DNA of 64,000 nt. Origin: Andrena cerasifolii. Lineage: Eukaryota > Arthropoda > Insecta > Hymenoptera > Andrenidae. The translations under genes were made by a program, and so were the position numbers. The stretch covers positions 26,607 through 90,606 of the forward strand of contig NW_027484954.1 in the NCBI RefSeq assembly GCF_050908995.1, written 5' to 3'. This document shows, piece by piece, positions 37,254 through 50,478 of the stretch. Every line of letters begins with the position of its first letter. Within the stretch, counting starts at the first letter, position 1. The notes beneath the pieces are model-generated. The model saw only the letters and a list, made by a program, of their open reading frames with translations. It was not told the origin of the DNA and searched no databases.

Positions 37254-39300
37254 CTCGTTTTACTCGTTTTACTCGGTTTACTCGTTTTACTCGTTTTACT
37301 CGTTTTACTCGTTTTACTCGTTTTACTCGTTTTACTCGTTTTACTCGTTTTACACGTTTTACTCGTTTTACACGTTTTACTCGTTTTACTCGTTTTACTC
37401 GTTTTGCTCGTTTTACCCGTTTTACTCGTTTTACTCGTTTTACTCGTTTTACTCGTTTTACTCGTTTTACTCGTTTTACTCGTTTTACTCGTTTTACTCG
37501 TTTTACTCGTTTTACTCGTTTAACTAGTTTTACTCGTTTTACTCGTTTTACTCGGTTTACTCGTTTTACTCGTTTTACTCGTTTTACTCGTTTTACTCGT
37601 TTTACTCGTTTTACTCGTTTTACTCGTTTTACACGTTTTACTCGTTTTACACGTTTTACTCGTTTTACTCGTTTTACTCGTTTTGCTCGTTTTACTCGTT
37701 TTACTCGTTTTACTCGTTTTACTAGTTTTGCTCGTTTTACTCGTTTTACTCGTTTTACTCGTTTTACTCGATTTACTTGTTTTACTCGTTTTACTCGTTT
37801 TACTAGTTTTACTCGTTTTACTCGTTTTACTCGTTTTACTCGTTTAACTCGTTTTACTCGTTTTACTCGTTTTACACGTTTTACTCGTTTTACACGTTTT
37901 ACTCGTTTAACTCGTTTTACTCGTTTTACTCGTTTTACTCGTTTTACCCGTTTTATTCGTTTTACTCGTTTTACTCGTTTTACTAGTTTTACTCGTTTTA
38001 CTCGTTTTACTCGTTTTACTCGTTTTACTCGTTTTACTCGTTTTACTCGTTTTACTCGTTTTACTCGTTTTACTCGTTTTACTCGTTTTACTCGTTTTAC
38101 TCGTTTTACTCGTTTTACTAGTTTCACTCGTTTCACTCGTTTTACTCGTTTTACTAGTTTTACTCGTTTTACTCGTTTTACTCGTTTTACTCGTTTTACT
38201 CGTTTTACTCGTTTTACTAGTTTTACCCGTTTTACTCGTTTTACTCGTTTTACTCGTTTTACTCGTTTTACCCGTTTTACTCGTTTTACTCGCTTTACTC
38301 GTTTTACTCGTTTTACTCGTTTTACTCGTTTTACTCGTTTTACTAGTTTTACTAGTTTTACTCGTTTTACTCGTTTTACTCGTTTAACTCGTTTAACTCG
38401 TTTTACTCGTTTTACTCGTTTTACTCGTTTTACTCGTTTTACTCGTTTTACTCGTTTTACTCGTTTTACTCGTTTTACTCGTTTTACTCGTTTTACTCGT
38501 TTTACACGTTTTACTCGTTTTACTCGTTTTACTCGTTTTGCTCGTTTTACTCGTTTTACTCGTTTTACTCGTTTTACTCGTTTTACTCGTTTTACTCGTT
38601 TTACTCGTTTTACTCGTTTTACTCGTTTTACTCGTTTTACTCGTTTTACTCGTTTTACTCGTTTTACTCGTTTTACTCGTTTTACTCGTTTTACTCGTTT
38701 TACTCGTTTTACTCGTTTTACTCGTTTTACTCGTTTTACTCGTTTTACTCGTTTTACTCGTTTTACTCGTTTTACTCGTTTAACTAGTTTTACTCGTTTT
38801 ACTCGTTTTACTAGTTTTGCTCGTTTTACTCGTTTTACTCGTTTTACTCGTTTTACTAGTTTTGCTCGTTTTACTCGTTTTACTCGTTTTACTCGTTTAA
38901 CTCGTTTTACTCGTTTTACTCGTTTTACCCGTTTTATTCGTTTTACTCGTTTTACTCGTTTTACTCGTTTTACTCGTTTTACTCGTTTTACTCGTTTTAC
39001 TCGTTTTACTCGTTTTACTCGTTTTACTCGTTTTACTCGTTTTACTCGTTTTACTCGTTTTACTCGTTTTACTCGTTTTACTCGTTTTACTCGTTTTACT
39101 CGTTTTACTCGTTTTACTCGTTTTACTCGTTTTACTCGTTTTACTCGTTTTACTCGTTTTACTCGTTTTACTCGTTTTACTCGTTTTACTCGTTTTACTC
39201 GTTTTACTCGTTTTACTCGTTTAACTAGTTTTACTCGTTTTACTCGTTTTACTCGGTTTACTCGTTTTACTCGTTTTACTCGTTTTACTCGTTTTACTCG

Positions 39301-39498
39301 TTTTACTAGTTTCACTCGTTTTACTCGTTTTACTAGTTTTACTCGTTTTACTCGTTTTACTCGTTTTACTATTTTTACTCGTTTTACTCGTTTTACTAGT
39401 TTTACTCGTTATACTCGTTTTACTAGTTTTACTCGTTTTACTCGGTTTACTCGATTTACTCGGTTTACTAGTTTTACTAGTTTTGCTCGTTTTGCTCG
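39301..39498. repeat. 198-bp block
   Basis: GTTTACTAG subtype. A second, 5'-truncated block follows after nine intervening units. Confidence 0.9.
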
Positions 39499-39579
39499 TT
39501 TTACTCGTTTTACTCGTTTTACTCGTTTTACTCGTTTTACTAGTTTTGCTCGTTTTACTCGTTTTACTCGTTTTACTCG

Positions 39580-39750
39580 TTTTACTAGTTTTACTCGTTT
39601 TACTCGTTTTACTCGTTTTACTATTTTTACTCGTTTTACTCGTTTTACTAGTTTTACTCGTTATACTCGTTTTACTAGTTTTACTCGTTTTACTCGGTTT
39701 ACTCGATTTACTCGGTTTACTAGTTTTACTAGTTTTGCTCGTTTTGCTCG
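39580..39750. repeat. 198-bp block lacking units 1-3 (171 bp)
   Basis: Starts at unit 4 (CTAG) directly after a CTAG-TTTTGCTCG stretch and runs to the end with GTTTACTAG at unit 19. This is a local partial duplication of 39,301-39,498. Confidence 0.87.
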
Positions 39751-42414
39751 TTTTACTCGTTTTACTCGTTTTACTCGTTTTACTCGTTTTACTAGTTTTG
39801 CTCGTTTTACTCGTTTTACTCGTTTTACTCGTTTTACTCGTTTTACTCGGTTTACTCGTTTTACTCGTTTTACTCGGTTTACTCGTTTTACTCGTTTTAC
39901 TCGTTTTACTCGTTTTACTCGTTTTACTAGTTTTACCCGTTTTACTCGTTTTACTCGTTTTACTCGTTTTACTCGTTTTACTCGTTTTACTCGTTTTACC
40001 CGTTTTACTCGTTTTACTCGCTTTACTCCTTTTACTCGTTTTACTCGTTTTACTCGTTTTACTAGTTTTACTAGTTTTACTTGTTTTACTCGTTTTACTC
40101 GTTTAACTAGTTTAACTCGTTATACTCGTTTTACTCGGTTTACTCGTTTTACTCGTTTTACTCGTTTTACTCGTTTTACTCGTTTTACTCGTTTTACTCG
40201 TTTTACTCGTTTTACACGTTTTACTCGTTTTACACGTTTTAATCGTTTTACTCGTTTTACTCGTTTTGCTCGTTTTACTCGTTTTACTCGTTTTACTCGC
40301 TTTACTCGTTTTACTCGTTTTACTCGTTTTACTCGTTTTACTCGTTTTACTAGTTTTACTAGTTTTACTCGTTTTACTCGTTTTACTCGTTTAACTCGTT
40401 TAACTCGTTTTACTCGTTTTACTCGGTTTACTCGTTTTACTCGTTTTACTCGTTTTACTCGTTTTACTCGTTTTACTCGTTTTACTCGTTTTACTCGTTT
40501 TACTCGTTTTACTCGTTTTACTCGTTTTACTCGTTTTACTCGTTTTACTCGTTTTACTCGTTTTACACGTTTTACTCGTTTTACACGTTTTACTCGTTTT
40601 ACTCGTTTTACTCGTTTTGCTCGTTTTACTCGTTTTACTCGTTTTACTCGTTTTACTCGTTTTACTCGTTTTACTCGTTTTACTCGTTTTACTCGTTTTA
40701 CTCGTTTTACTCGTTTTACTCGTTTTACTCGTTTTACTCGTTTTACTCGTTTTACTCGTTTTACTCGTTTTACTCGTTTTACTCGTTTTACTCGTTTTAC
40801 TCGTTTTACTCGTTTTACTCGTTTTACTCGTTTTACTCGTTTTACTCGTTTTACTCGTTTTACTCGTTTTACTCGTTTTACTCGTTTTACTCGTTTTACT
40901 CGTTTTACTCGTTTTACTCGTTTTACTCGTTTAACTAGTTTTACTCGTTTTACTCGTTTTACTAGTTTTGCTCGTTTTACTCGTTTTACTCGTTTTACTC
41001 GTTTTACTAGTTTTGCTCGTTTTACTCGTTTTACTCGTTTTACTCGTTTAACTCGTTTTACTCGTTTTACTCGTTTTACCCGTTTTATTCGTTTTACTCG
41101 TTTTACTCGTTTTACTCGTTTTACTCGTTTTACTCGTTTTACTCGTTTTACTCGTTTTACTCGTTTTGCTCGTTTTACTCGTTTTACTCGTTTTACTCGT
41201 TTTACTCGTTTTACTAGTTTTGCTCGTTTTACTCGTTTTACTCGTTTTACTCGTTTTACTCGTTTTACTCGGTTTACTCGTTTTACTCGTTTTACTCGGT
41301 TTACTCGTTTTACTCGTTTTACTCGTTTTACTCGTTTTACTCGTTTTACTAGTTTTACCCGTTTTACTCGTTTTACTCGTTTTACTCGTTTTACTCGTTT
41401 TACTCGTTTTACTCGTTTTACCCGTTTTACTCGTTTTACTCGCTTTACTCCTTTTACTCGTTTTACTCGTTTTACTCGTTTTACTAGTTTTACTAGTTTT
41501 ACTTGTTTTACTCGTTTTACTCGTTTAACTAGTTTAACTCGTTATACTCGTTTTACTCGGTTTACTCGTTTTACTCGTTTTACTCGTTTTACTCGTTTTA
41601 CTCGTTTTACTCGTTTTACTCGTTTTACTCGTTTTACACGTTTTACTCGTTTTACACGTTTTAATCGTTTTACTCGTTTTACTCGTTTTGCTCGTTTTAC
41701 TCGTTTTACTCGTTTTACTCGTTTTACTCGTTTTACTCGTTTTACTCGTTTTACTCGTTTTACTCGTTTTACTCGTTTTACTCGTTTTACTCGTTTTACT
41801 CGTTTTACTCGTTTTACTCGTTTTACTCGTTTTACTCGTTTTACTCGTTTTACTCGTTTTACTCGTTTTACTCGTTTTACTCGTTTTACTCGTTTTACTC
41901 GTTTTACTCGTTTTACTCGTTTTACTCGTTTAACTAGTTTTACTCGTTTTACTCGGTTTACTCGTTTTACTCGTTTTACTCGTTTTACTCGTTTTACTCG
42001 TTTTACTCGTTTTACTCGTTTTACTCGTTTTACTCGTTTTACTCGTTTTACACGTTTTACTCGTTTTACACGTTTTACTCGTTTTACTCGTTTTACTCGT
42101 TTTGCTCGTTTTACTCGTTTTACTCGTTTTACTCGTTTTACTCGTTTTACTAGTTTTACTCGTTTTACTCGTTTTACACGTTTTACTCGTTTTACACGTT
42201 TTACTCGTTTAACTCGTTTTACTCGTTTTACTCGTTTTACTCGTTTTACCCGTTTTATTCGTTTTACTCGTTTTACTCGTTTTACTCGTTTTACTCGTTT
42301 TACTCGTTTTACTCGTTTTACTCGTTTTACTCGTTTTACTCGTTTTACTCGTTTTACTCGTTTTACTCGTTTTACTCGTTTTACTCGTTTTACTCGTTTT
42401 ACTCGTTTAACTCG

Positions 42415-42665
42415 TTATACTCGTTTTACTCGGTTTACTCGTTTTACTCGTTTTACTCGTTTTACTCGTTTTACTCGTTTTACTCGTTTTACTCGTTTTA
42501 CTCGTTTTACTCGTTTTACACGTTTTACTCGTTTTACACGTTTTAATCGTTTTACTCGTTTTACTCGTTTTGCTCGTTTTGCTCGTTTTACTCGTTCTAC
42601 TCGTTTTACTCGTTTAACTCGTTTTACTCGTTTTACTCGTTTTACTCGTTTTACCCGTTTTATTC
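42415..42665. repeat. Degenerate relative of the 261-bp monomer
   Basis: A single TTCTACTCG at about 42,595 in the usual right context (consensus, TTTAACTCG, later TTTTACCCG-TTTTATTCG). On its left there are two adjacent TTTTGCTCG, TTTTAATCG and paired TTTTACACG with no CTAG or ATTTACACG. This is probably a recombinant fragment of the monomer. Confidence 0.6.
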
Positions 42666-42882
42666 GTTTTACTCGTTTTACTCGTTTTACTCGTTTTACT
42701 CGTTTTACTCGTTTTACTCGTTTTACTCGTTTTACTCGTTTTACTCGTTTTACTCGTTTTACTCGTTTTACTCGTTTTACTCGTTTTACTCGTTTTACTC
42801 GTTTTACTCGTTTTACTCGTTTTACTCGTTTTACTCGTTTTACTCGTTTTACTCGTTTTACTCGTTTTACTCGTTTTACTCG

Positions 42883-43080
42883 TTTTACTAGTTTCACTCG
42901 TTTTACTCGTTTTACTAGTTTTACTCGTTTTACTCGTTTTACTCGTTTTACTATTTTTACTCGTTTTACTCGTTTTACTAGTTTTACTCGTTATACTCGT
43001 TTTACTAGTTTTACTCGTTTTACTCGGTTTACTCGATTTACTCGTTTTACTAGTTTTACTAGTTTTGCTCGTTTTACTCG
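42883..43080. repeat. 198-bp block
   Basis: TTTTACTAG subtype, the only one of that subtype to the right of 29 kb. The last unit is consensus where the others have TTTTGCTCG. Confidence 0.88.
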
Positions 43081-43664
43081 TTTTACTCGTTTTACTCGTT
43101 TTACTCGTTTTACTAGTTTTGCTCGTTTTACTCGTTTTACTCGTTTTACTCGTTTTACTCGGTTTACTCGTTTTACTCGTTTTACTCGGTTTACTCGTTT
43201 TACTCGTTTTACTCGTTTTACTCGTTTTACTCGTTTTACTAGTTTTACCCGTTTTACCCGTTTTACTCGTTTTACTCGTTTTACTCGTTTTACTCGTTTT
43301 ACTCGTTTTACCCGTTTTACTCGTTTTACTCGCTTTACTCGTTTTACTCGTTTTACTCGTTTTACTCGTTTTACTCGTTTTACTAGTTTTACTAGTTTTA
43401 CTCGTTTTACTCGTTTTACTCGTTTAACTCGTTTAACTCGTTTTACTCGTTTTACTCGGTTTACTCGTTTTACTCGTTTTACTCGTTTTACTCGTTTTAC
43501 TCGTTTTACTCGTTTTACTCGTTTTACTCGTTTTACTCGTTTTACTCGTTTTACTCGTTTTACTCGTTTTACACGTTATACTCGTTTTACACGTTTTACT
43601 CGTTTTACACGTTTTACTCGTTTTACTCGTTTTACTCGTTTTACTCGTTTTACTCGTTTTACTC

Positions 43665-44420
43665 GTTTAACTAGTTTTACTCGTTTTACTCGTTTTACTA
43701 GTTTTGCTCGTTTTACTCGTTTTACTCGTTTTACTCGTTTTACTAGTTTTGCTCGTTTTACTCGTTTTACTCGTTTTACTCGTTTTACTCGTTTTACTCG
43801 TTTTACTCGTTTTACTCGTTTTACTCGTTTTACTCGTTTTACACGTTATACTCGTTTTACACGTTTTACTCGTTTTACTCGTTTTACTCGTTTTACTCGT
43901 TTTACTCGTTTTACTCGTTTTACTCGTTTAACTAGTTTTACTCGTTTTACTCGTTTTACTAGTTTTGCTCGTTTTACTCGTTTTACTCGTTTTACTCGTT
44001 TTACTAGTTTTGCTCGTTTTACTCGTTTTACTCGTTTTACTCGTTTTACTCGTTTTACTCGTTTTACTCGTTTTACACGTTATACTCGTTTGACACGTTT
44101 TACTCGTTTTACTCGTTTTACTCGTTTTACTCGTTTTACTCGTTTTACTCGTTTAACTAGTTTTACTCGTTTTACTCGTTTTACTAGTTTTGCTCGTTTT
44201 ACTCGTTTTACTCGTTTTACTCGTTTTACTAGTTTTGCTCGTTTTACTCGTTTTACTCGTTTTACTCGTTTTACTCGTTTTACTCGTTTTACTCGTTTTA
44301 CTCGTTTTACTCGTTTTACTCGTTTTACACGTTATACTCGTTTTACACGTTTTACTCGTTTTACTCGTTTTACTCGTTTTACTCGTTTTACTCGTTTTAC
44401 TCGTTTTACTCGTTTAACTA
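43665..44420. repeat. Second 261/225/261-bp tandem series
   Basis: A module bounded by TTTAACTAG (A pair at 43,669, 43,930, 44,155 and 44,416) repeats three times, with lengths 261, 225 and 261 bp. Each holds two CTAG-TTTTGCTCG pairs and then TTTTACACG, TTATACTCG, TTTTACACG. In the middle copy the unit after TTATACTCG is TTTGACACG (near 44,088), the only such unit in the window. The variant content differs from the TTCTACTCG monomers although the length is the same. Confidence 0.85.
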
Positions 44421-45393
44421 GTTTTACTCGTTTTACTCGTTTTACTAGTTTTGCTCGTTTTACTCGTTTTACTCGTTTTACTCGTTTTACTCGTTTTACT
44501 AGTTTTGCTCGTTTTACTCGTTTTACTCGTTTTACTCGTTTTACTCGTTTTACTCGTTTTACTCGTTTTACTCGTTTTACTCGTTTTACTAGTTTTGCTC
44601 GTTTTACTCGTTTTACTCGTTTTACTCGTTTTACTCGTTTTACTCGTTTTACTCGTTTTACTCGGTTTACTCGTTTTACTCGTTTTACTCGGTTTACTCG
44701 TTTTACTCGTTTTACTCGTTTTACTCGTTTTACTCGTTTTACTAGTTTTACCCGTTTTACTCGTTTTACTCGTTTTACTCGTTTTACTCGTTTTACTCGT
44801 TTTACTCGTTTTACCCGTTTTACTCGTTTTACTCGCTTTACTCCTTTTACTCGTTTTACTCGTTTTACTCGTTTTACTAGTTTTACTAGTTTTACTAGTT
44901 TTACTCGTTTTACTCGTTTTACTCGTTTAACTAGTTTAACTCGTTTTACTCGTTTTACTCGGTTTACTCGTTTTACTCGTTTTACTCGTTTTACTCGTTT
45001 TACTCGTTTTACTCGTTTTACTCGTTTTACTCGTTTTACTCGTTTTACACGTTTTACTCGTTTTACACGTTTTACTCGTTTTACTCGTTTTACTCGTTTT
45101 GCTCGTTTTACTCGTTTTACTCGTTTTACTCGTTTTACTCGTTTTACTCGTTTTACTCGTTTTACTCGTTTTACTCGTTTTACTCGTTTTACTCGTTTTA
45201 CTCGTTTTACTCGTTTTACTCGTTTTACTCGTTTTACTCGTTTTACTCGTTTTACTCGTTTTACTCGTTTTACTCGTTTTACTCGTTTTACTCGTTTTAC
45301 TCGTTTTACTCGTTTAACTAGTTTTACTCGTTTTACTCGTTTTACTCGGTTTACTCGTTTTACTCGTTTTACTCGTTTTACTCGTTTTACTCG

Positions 45394-45591
45394 TTTTACT
45401 AGTTTCACTCGTTTTACTCGTTTTACTAGTTTTACTCGTTTTACTCGTTTTACTCGTTTTACTATTTTTACTCGTTTTACTCGTTTTACTAGTTTTACTC
45501 GTTATACTCGTTTTACTAGTTTTACTCGTTTTACTCGGTTTACTCGATTTACTCGGTTTACTAGTTTTACTAGTTTTGCTCGTTTTGCTCG
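45394..45591. repeat. 198-bp block
   Basis: GTTTACTAG subtype. The next copy starts 1,296 bp (144 units) later. Confidence 0.9.
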
Positions 45592-46689
45592 TTTTACTCG
45601 TTTTACTCGTTTTACTCGTTTTACTCGTTTTACTAGTTTTGCTCGTTTTACTCGTTTTACTCGTTTTACTCGTTTTACTCGTTTTACTCGGTTTACTCGT
45701 TTTACTCGTTTTACTCGGTTTACTCGTTTTACTCGTTTTACTCGTTTTACTCGTTTTACTCGTTTTACTCGTTTTACTAGTTTTACCCGTTTTACTCGTT
45801 TTACTCGTTTTACTCGTTTTACTCGTTTTACTCGTTTTACTCGTTTTACCCGTTTTACTCGTTTTACTCGCTTTACTCCTTTTACTCGTTTTACTCGTTT
45901 TACTCGTTTTACTAGTTTTACTAGTTTTACTCGTTTTACTCGTTTTACTCGTTTAACTAGTTTAACTCGTTTTACTCGTTTTACTCGGTTTACTCGTTTT
46001 ACTCGTTTTACTCGTTTTACTCGTTTTACTCGTTTTACTCGTTTTACTCGTTTTACTCGTTTTACTCGTTTTACACGTTTTACACGTTTTACTCGTTTTA
46101 CTCGTTTTACTCGTTTTACTCGTTTTACTCGTTTTACTCGTTTTACTCGTTTTACTCGTTTTACTCGTTTTACTCGTTTTACTCGTTTTACTCGTTTTAC
46201 TCGTTTTACTCGTTTTACTCGTTTTACTCGTTTTACTCGTTTTACTCGTTTTACTCGTTTTACTCGTTTTACTAGTTTTGCTCGTTTTACTCGTTTTACT
46301 CGTTTTACTCGTTTTACTCGTTTTACTCGTTTTACTCGTTTTACTCGTTTTACTCGTTTTACTCGTTTTACTCGTTTTACTCGTTTTACACGTTTTACTC
46401 GTTTTACACGTTTTACTCGTTTTACTCGTTTTACTCGTTTTGCTCGTTTTACTCGTTTTACTCGTTTTACTCGTTTTACTCGTTTTACTCGTTTTACTCG
46501 TTTTACTCGTTTTACTCGTTTTACTCGTTTTACTCGTTTTACTCGTTTTACTCGTTTTACTCGTTTTACTCGTTTTACTCGTTTTACTCGTTTTACTCGT
46601 TTAACTAGTTTTACTCGTTTTACTCGTTTTACTCGGTTTACTCGTTTTACTCGTTTTACTCGTTTTACTCGTTTTACTCGTTTTACTCG

Positions 46690-46887
46690 TTTTACTAGTT
46701 TCACTCGTTTTACTCGTTTTACTAGTTTTACTCGTTTTACTCGTTTTACTCGTTTTACTATTTTTACTCGTTTTACTCGTTTTACTAGTTTTACTCGTTA
46801 TACTCGTTTTACTAGTTTTACTCGTTTTACTCGGTTTACTCGATTTACTCGGTTTACTAGTTTTACTAGTTTTGCTCGTTTTGCTCG
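46690..46887. repeat. 198-bp block
   Basis: GTTTACTAG subtype. Downstream (about 47,165-47,200) the CTTTACTCC pair is doubled, unlike in sister modules. Confidence 0.9.
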
Positions 46888-47805
46888 TTTTACTCGTTTT
46901 ACTCGTTTTACTCGTTTTACTCGTTTTACTAGTTTTGCTCGTTTTACTCGTTTTACTCGTTTTACTCGTTTTACTCGTTTTACTCGGTTTACTCGTTTTA
47001 CTCGTTTTACTCGGTTTACTCGTTTTACTCGTTTTACTCGTTTTACTCGTTTTACTCGTTTTACTAGTTTTACCCGTTTTACTCGTTTTACTCGTTTTAC
47101 TCGTTTTACTCGTTTTACTCGTTTTACTCGTTTTACTCGTTTTACCCGTTTTACTCGTTTTACTCGCTTTACTCCTTTTACTCGTTTTACTCGCTTTACT
47201 CCTTTTACTCGTTTTACTCGTTTTACTCGTTTTACTAGTTTTACTAGTTTTACTCGTTTTACTCGTTTTACTCGTTTAACTAGTTTAACTCGTTTTACTC
47301 GTTTTACTCGGTTTACTCGTTTTACTCGTTTTACTCGTTTTACTCGTTTTACTCGTTTTACTCGTTTTACTCGTTTTACTCGTTTTACACGTTTTACTCG
47401 TTTTACACGTTTTACTCGTTTTACTCGTTTTACTCGTTTTGCTCGTTTTACTCGTTTTACTCGTTTTACTCGTTTTACTCGTTTTACTCGTTTTACTCGT
47501 TTTACTCGTTTTACTCGTTTTACACGTTTTACTCGTTTTACTCGTTTTACTCGTTTTACTCGTTTTACTCGTTTTACTCGTTTTACTCGTTTTACTCGTT
47601 TTACTCGTTTTACTCGTTTTACTCGTTTTACTCGTTTTACTCGTTTTACTCGTTTTACTCGTTTTACTCGTTTTACTCGTTTTACTCGTTTTACTCGTTT
47701 TACTCGTTTTACTCGTTTTACTAGTTTTGCTCGTTTTACTCGTTTTACTCGTTTTACTCGTTTTACTCGATTTACTTGTTTTACTCGTTTTACTCGTTTT
47801 ACTAG

Positions 47806-48327
47806 TTTTACTCGTTTTACTCGTTTTACTCGTTTTACTCGTTTAACTCGTTTTACTCGTTTTACTCGTTTTACACGTTTTACTCGTTTTACACGTTTTA
47901 CTCGTTTTACCCGTTTTATTCGTTTTACTCGTTTTACTCGTTTTACTCGATTTACACGTTTTACTCGTTTTACTCGTTTTACTCGTTTTACTAGTTTTGC
48001 TCGTTTTACTCGTTTTACTAGTTTTGCTCGTTTTACTCGTTCTACTCGTTTTACTCGTTTAACTCGTTTTACTCGTTTTACTCGTTTTACTCGTTTTACT
48101 CGTTTAACTCGTTTTACTCGTTTTACTCGTTTTACACGTTTTACTCGTTTTACACGTTTTACTCGTTTTACCCGTTTTATTCGTTTTACTCGTTTTACTC
48201 GTTTTACTCGATTTACACGTTTTACTCGTTTTACTCGTTTTACTCGTTTTACTAGTTTTGCTCGTTTTACTCGTTTTACTAGTTTTGCTCGTTTTACTCG
48301 TTCTACTCGTTTTACTCGTTTAACTCG
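47806..48327. repeat. 261-bp monomer pair 2
   Basis: Monomers 47,806-48,066 and 48,067-48,327. Every landmark falls exactly 261 bp apart (TTTAACTCG at 47,842 and 48,103; the C of TTCTACTCG at 48,042 and 48,303). It opens the first X segment. Confidence 0.92.
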
Positions 48328-49695
48328 TTTTACTCGTTTTACTCGTTTTACTCGTTTTACCCGTTTTATTCGTTTTACTCGTTTTACTCGTTTTACTCGT
48401 TTTACTCGTTTTACTCGTTTTACTCGTTTTACTCGTTTTACTCGTTTTACTCGTTTTACTCGTTTTACTCGTTTTACTCGATTTACTCGTTTTACTAGTT
48501 TTACTAGTTTTGCTCGTTTTGCTCGTTTTACTCGTTTTACTCGTTTTACTCGTTTTACTAGTTTTGCTCGTTTTACTCGTTTTACTCGTTTTACTCGTTT
48601 TACTCGGTTTACTCGTTTTACTCGTTTTACTCGTTTTACTCGGTTTACTCGTTTTACTCGTTTTACTCGTTTTACTCGTTTTACTCGTTTTACTAGTTTT
48701 ACCCGTTTTACCCGTTTTACTCGTTTTACTCGTTTTACTCGTTTTTCTCGTTTTACTCGTTTTACCCGTTTTACTCGTTTTACTCGCTTTACTCGTTTTA
48801 CTCGTTTTACTCGTTTTACTCGTTTTACTCGTTTTACTAGTTTTACTAGTTTTACTCGTTTTACTCGTTTTACTCGTTTAACTCGTTTTACTCGTTTTAC
48901 TCGGTTTACTCGTTTTACTCGTTTTACTCGTTTTACTCGTTTTACTCGTTTTACTCGTTTTACTCGTTTTACTCGTTTTACTCGTTTTACTCGTTTTACT
49001 CGTTTTACTCGTTTTACTCGTTTTACACGTTATACTCGTTTTACACGTTTTACTCGTTTTACTCGTTTTACTCGTTTTGCTCGTTTTACTCGTTTTACTC
49101 GTTTTACTCGTTTTACTCGCTTTACTCGTTTTACTCGTTTTACTCGGTTTACTCGTTTTACTCGTTTTACTCGTTTTACTCGTTTTACTCGTTTTACTCG
49201 TTTTACTCGTTTTACTCGTTTTACTCGTTTTACTCGTTTTACTCGTTTTACTCGTTTTACTCGTTTTACTCGTTTTACTCGTTTTACTCGTTTAACTAGT
49301 TTTACTCGTTTTACTCGTTTTACTAGTTTTGCTCGTTTTACTCGTTTTACTCGTTTTACTCGTTTTACTAGTTTTGCTCGTTTTACTCGTTTTACTCGTT
49401 TTACTCGTTTAACTCGTTTTACTCGTTTTACTCGTTTTACTCGTTTTACCCGTTTTATTCGTTTTACTCGTTTTACTCGTTTTACTCGTTTTACTCGTTT
49501 TACTCGTTTTACTCGTTTTACTCGTTTTACTCGTTTTACTCGTTTTACTCGTTTTACTCGTTTTACTCGTTTTACTCGTTTTACTAGTTTCACTCGTTTT
49601 ACTCGTTTTACTAGTTTTACTCGTTTTACTCGTTTTACTCGTTTTACTCGTTTTACTCGTTTTACTCGTTTTACTCGTTTTACTCGTTTTACTCG
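47806..49695. repeat. X segment, copy 1
   Basis: From pair 2 through CTAG-CTAG-TTTTGCTCG-TTTTGCTCG near 48,510, doubled TTTTACCCG near 48,700, TTTTTCTCG near 48,743 and TTTTACACG-TTATACTCG-TTTTACACG near 49,030, to TTTTACCCG-TTTTATTCG near 49,449. It recurs at +2,673 bp (50,479) and, in part, at +3,582 bp (52,612-53,286). Confidence 0.83.
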
Positions 49696-49893
49696 TTTTA
49701 CTAGTTTCACTCGTTTTACTCGTTTTACTAGTTTTACTCGTTTTACTCGTTTTACTCGTTTTACTATTTTTACTCGTTTTACTCGTTTTACTAGTTTTAC
49801 TCGTTATACTCGTTTTACTAGTTTTACTCGTTTTACTCGGTTTACTCGATTTACTCGGTTTACTAGTTTTACTAGTTTTGCTCGTTTTGCTCG
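49696..49893. repeat. 198-bp block, reference copy
   Basis: Twenty-two units in fixed order. Units 1, 4, 11, 14, 19 and 20 end CTAG; unit 2 is TTTCACTCG; unit 8 is TTTTACTAT; unit 13 is TTATACTCG; unit 17 is GTTTACTCG; unit 18 is ATTTACTCG; unit 19 is GTTTACTAG in this subtype; units 21 and 22 are TTTTGCTCG; the rest are consensus. Eighteen copies outside the indel-rich tract are each exactly 198 bp. Two subtypes differ at unit 19: GTTTACTAG (29,698; 32,236; 34,333; 39,301; 45,394; 46,690; 49,696; 53,287; 56,826) or TTTTACTAG (the other nine). Spacing between blocks is irregular, so this is a dispersed higher-order unit and not a simple tandem one. Confidence 0.92.
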
Positions 49894-50478
49894 TTTTACT
49901 CGTTTTACTCGTTTTACTCGTTTTACTCGTTTTACTAGTTTTGCTCGTTTTACTCGTTTTACTCGTTTTACTCGTTTTACTCGTTTTACTCGGTTTACTC
50001 GTTTTACTCGTTTTACTCGTTTTACTCGGTTTACTCGTTTTACTCGTTTTACTCGTTTTACTCGTTTTACTCGTTTTACTCGTTTTACTCGTTTTACTAG
50101 TTTTACCCGTTTTACTCGTTTTACTCGTTTTACTCGTTTTACTCGTTTTACTCGTTTTACTCGTTTTACCCGTTTTACTCGTTTTACTCGCTTTACTCCT
50201 TTTACTCGTTTTACTCGTTTCACTCGTTTTACTAGTTTTACTAGTTTTACTCGTTTTACTCGTTTTACTCGTTTAACTAGTTTAACTCGTTTTACTCGTT
50301 TTACTCGGTTTACTCGTTTTACTCGTTTTACTCGTTTTACTCGTTTTACTCGTTTTACTCGTTTTACTCGTTTTACACGTTTTACTCGTTTTACACGTTT
50401 TACTCGTTTTACTCGTTTTACTCGTTTTGCTCGTTTTACTCGTTTTACTCGTTTTACTCGTTTTACTCGTTTTACTCG
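49894..50478. repeat. Y segment, copy 1
   Basis: Follows the reference 198-bp block: CTAG-TTTTGCTCG, two GTTTACTCG, CTAG-TTTTACCCG, TTTTACCCG, CTTTACTCC, paired CTAG, TTTAACTAG-TTTAACTCG, GTTTACTCG, paired TTTTACACG, TTTTGCTCG. Recurs at 53,485-54,069 (+3,591 bp) and from 57,024. A single TTTCACTCG near 50,219 is private to this copy. Confidence 0.83.

Larger units (their letters stand above)
29698..47805. repeat. Neighbourhood III: mixed higher-order modules
   Basis: Alternates 198-bp blocks (separate entries) with modules ending in CTTTACTCC, paired CTAG and TTTAACTAG-TTTAACTCG, and with runs of up to about 33 unbroken consensus units (for example after TTTTGCTCG near 36,190 and 40,619). 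TATTGCTCG is restricted to about 30,355 and 32,904-32,921. TTTTAATCG after TTTTACACG occurs near 40,240, 41,664 and 42,545. No gene or non-satellite sequence is present. Confidence 0.82.
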
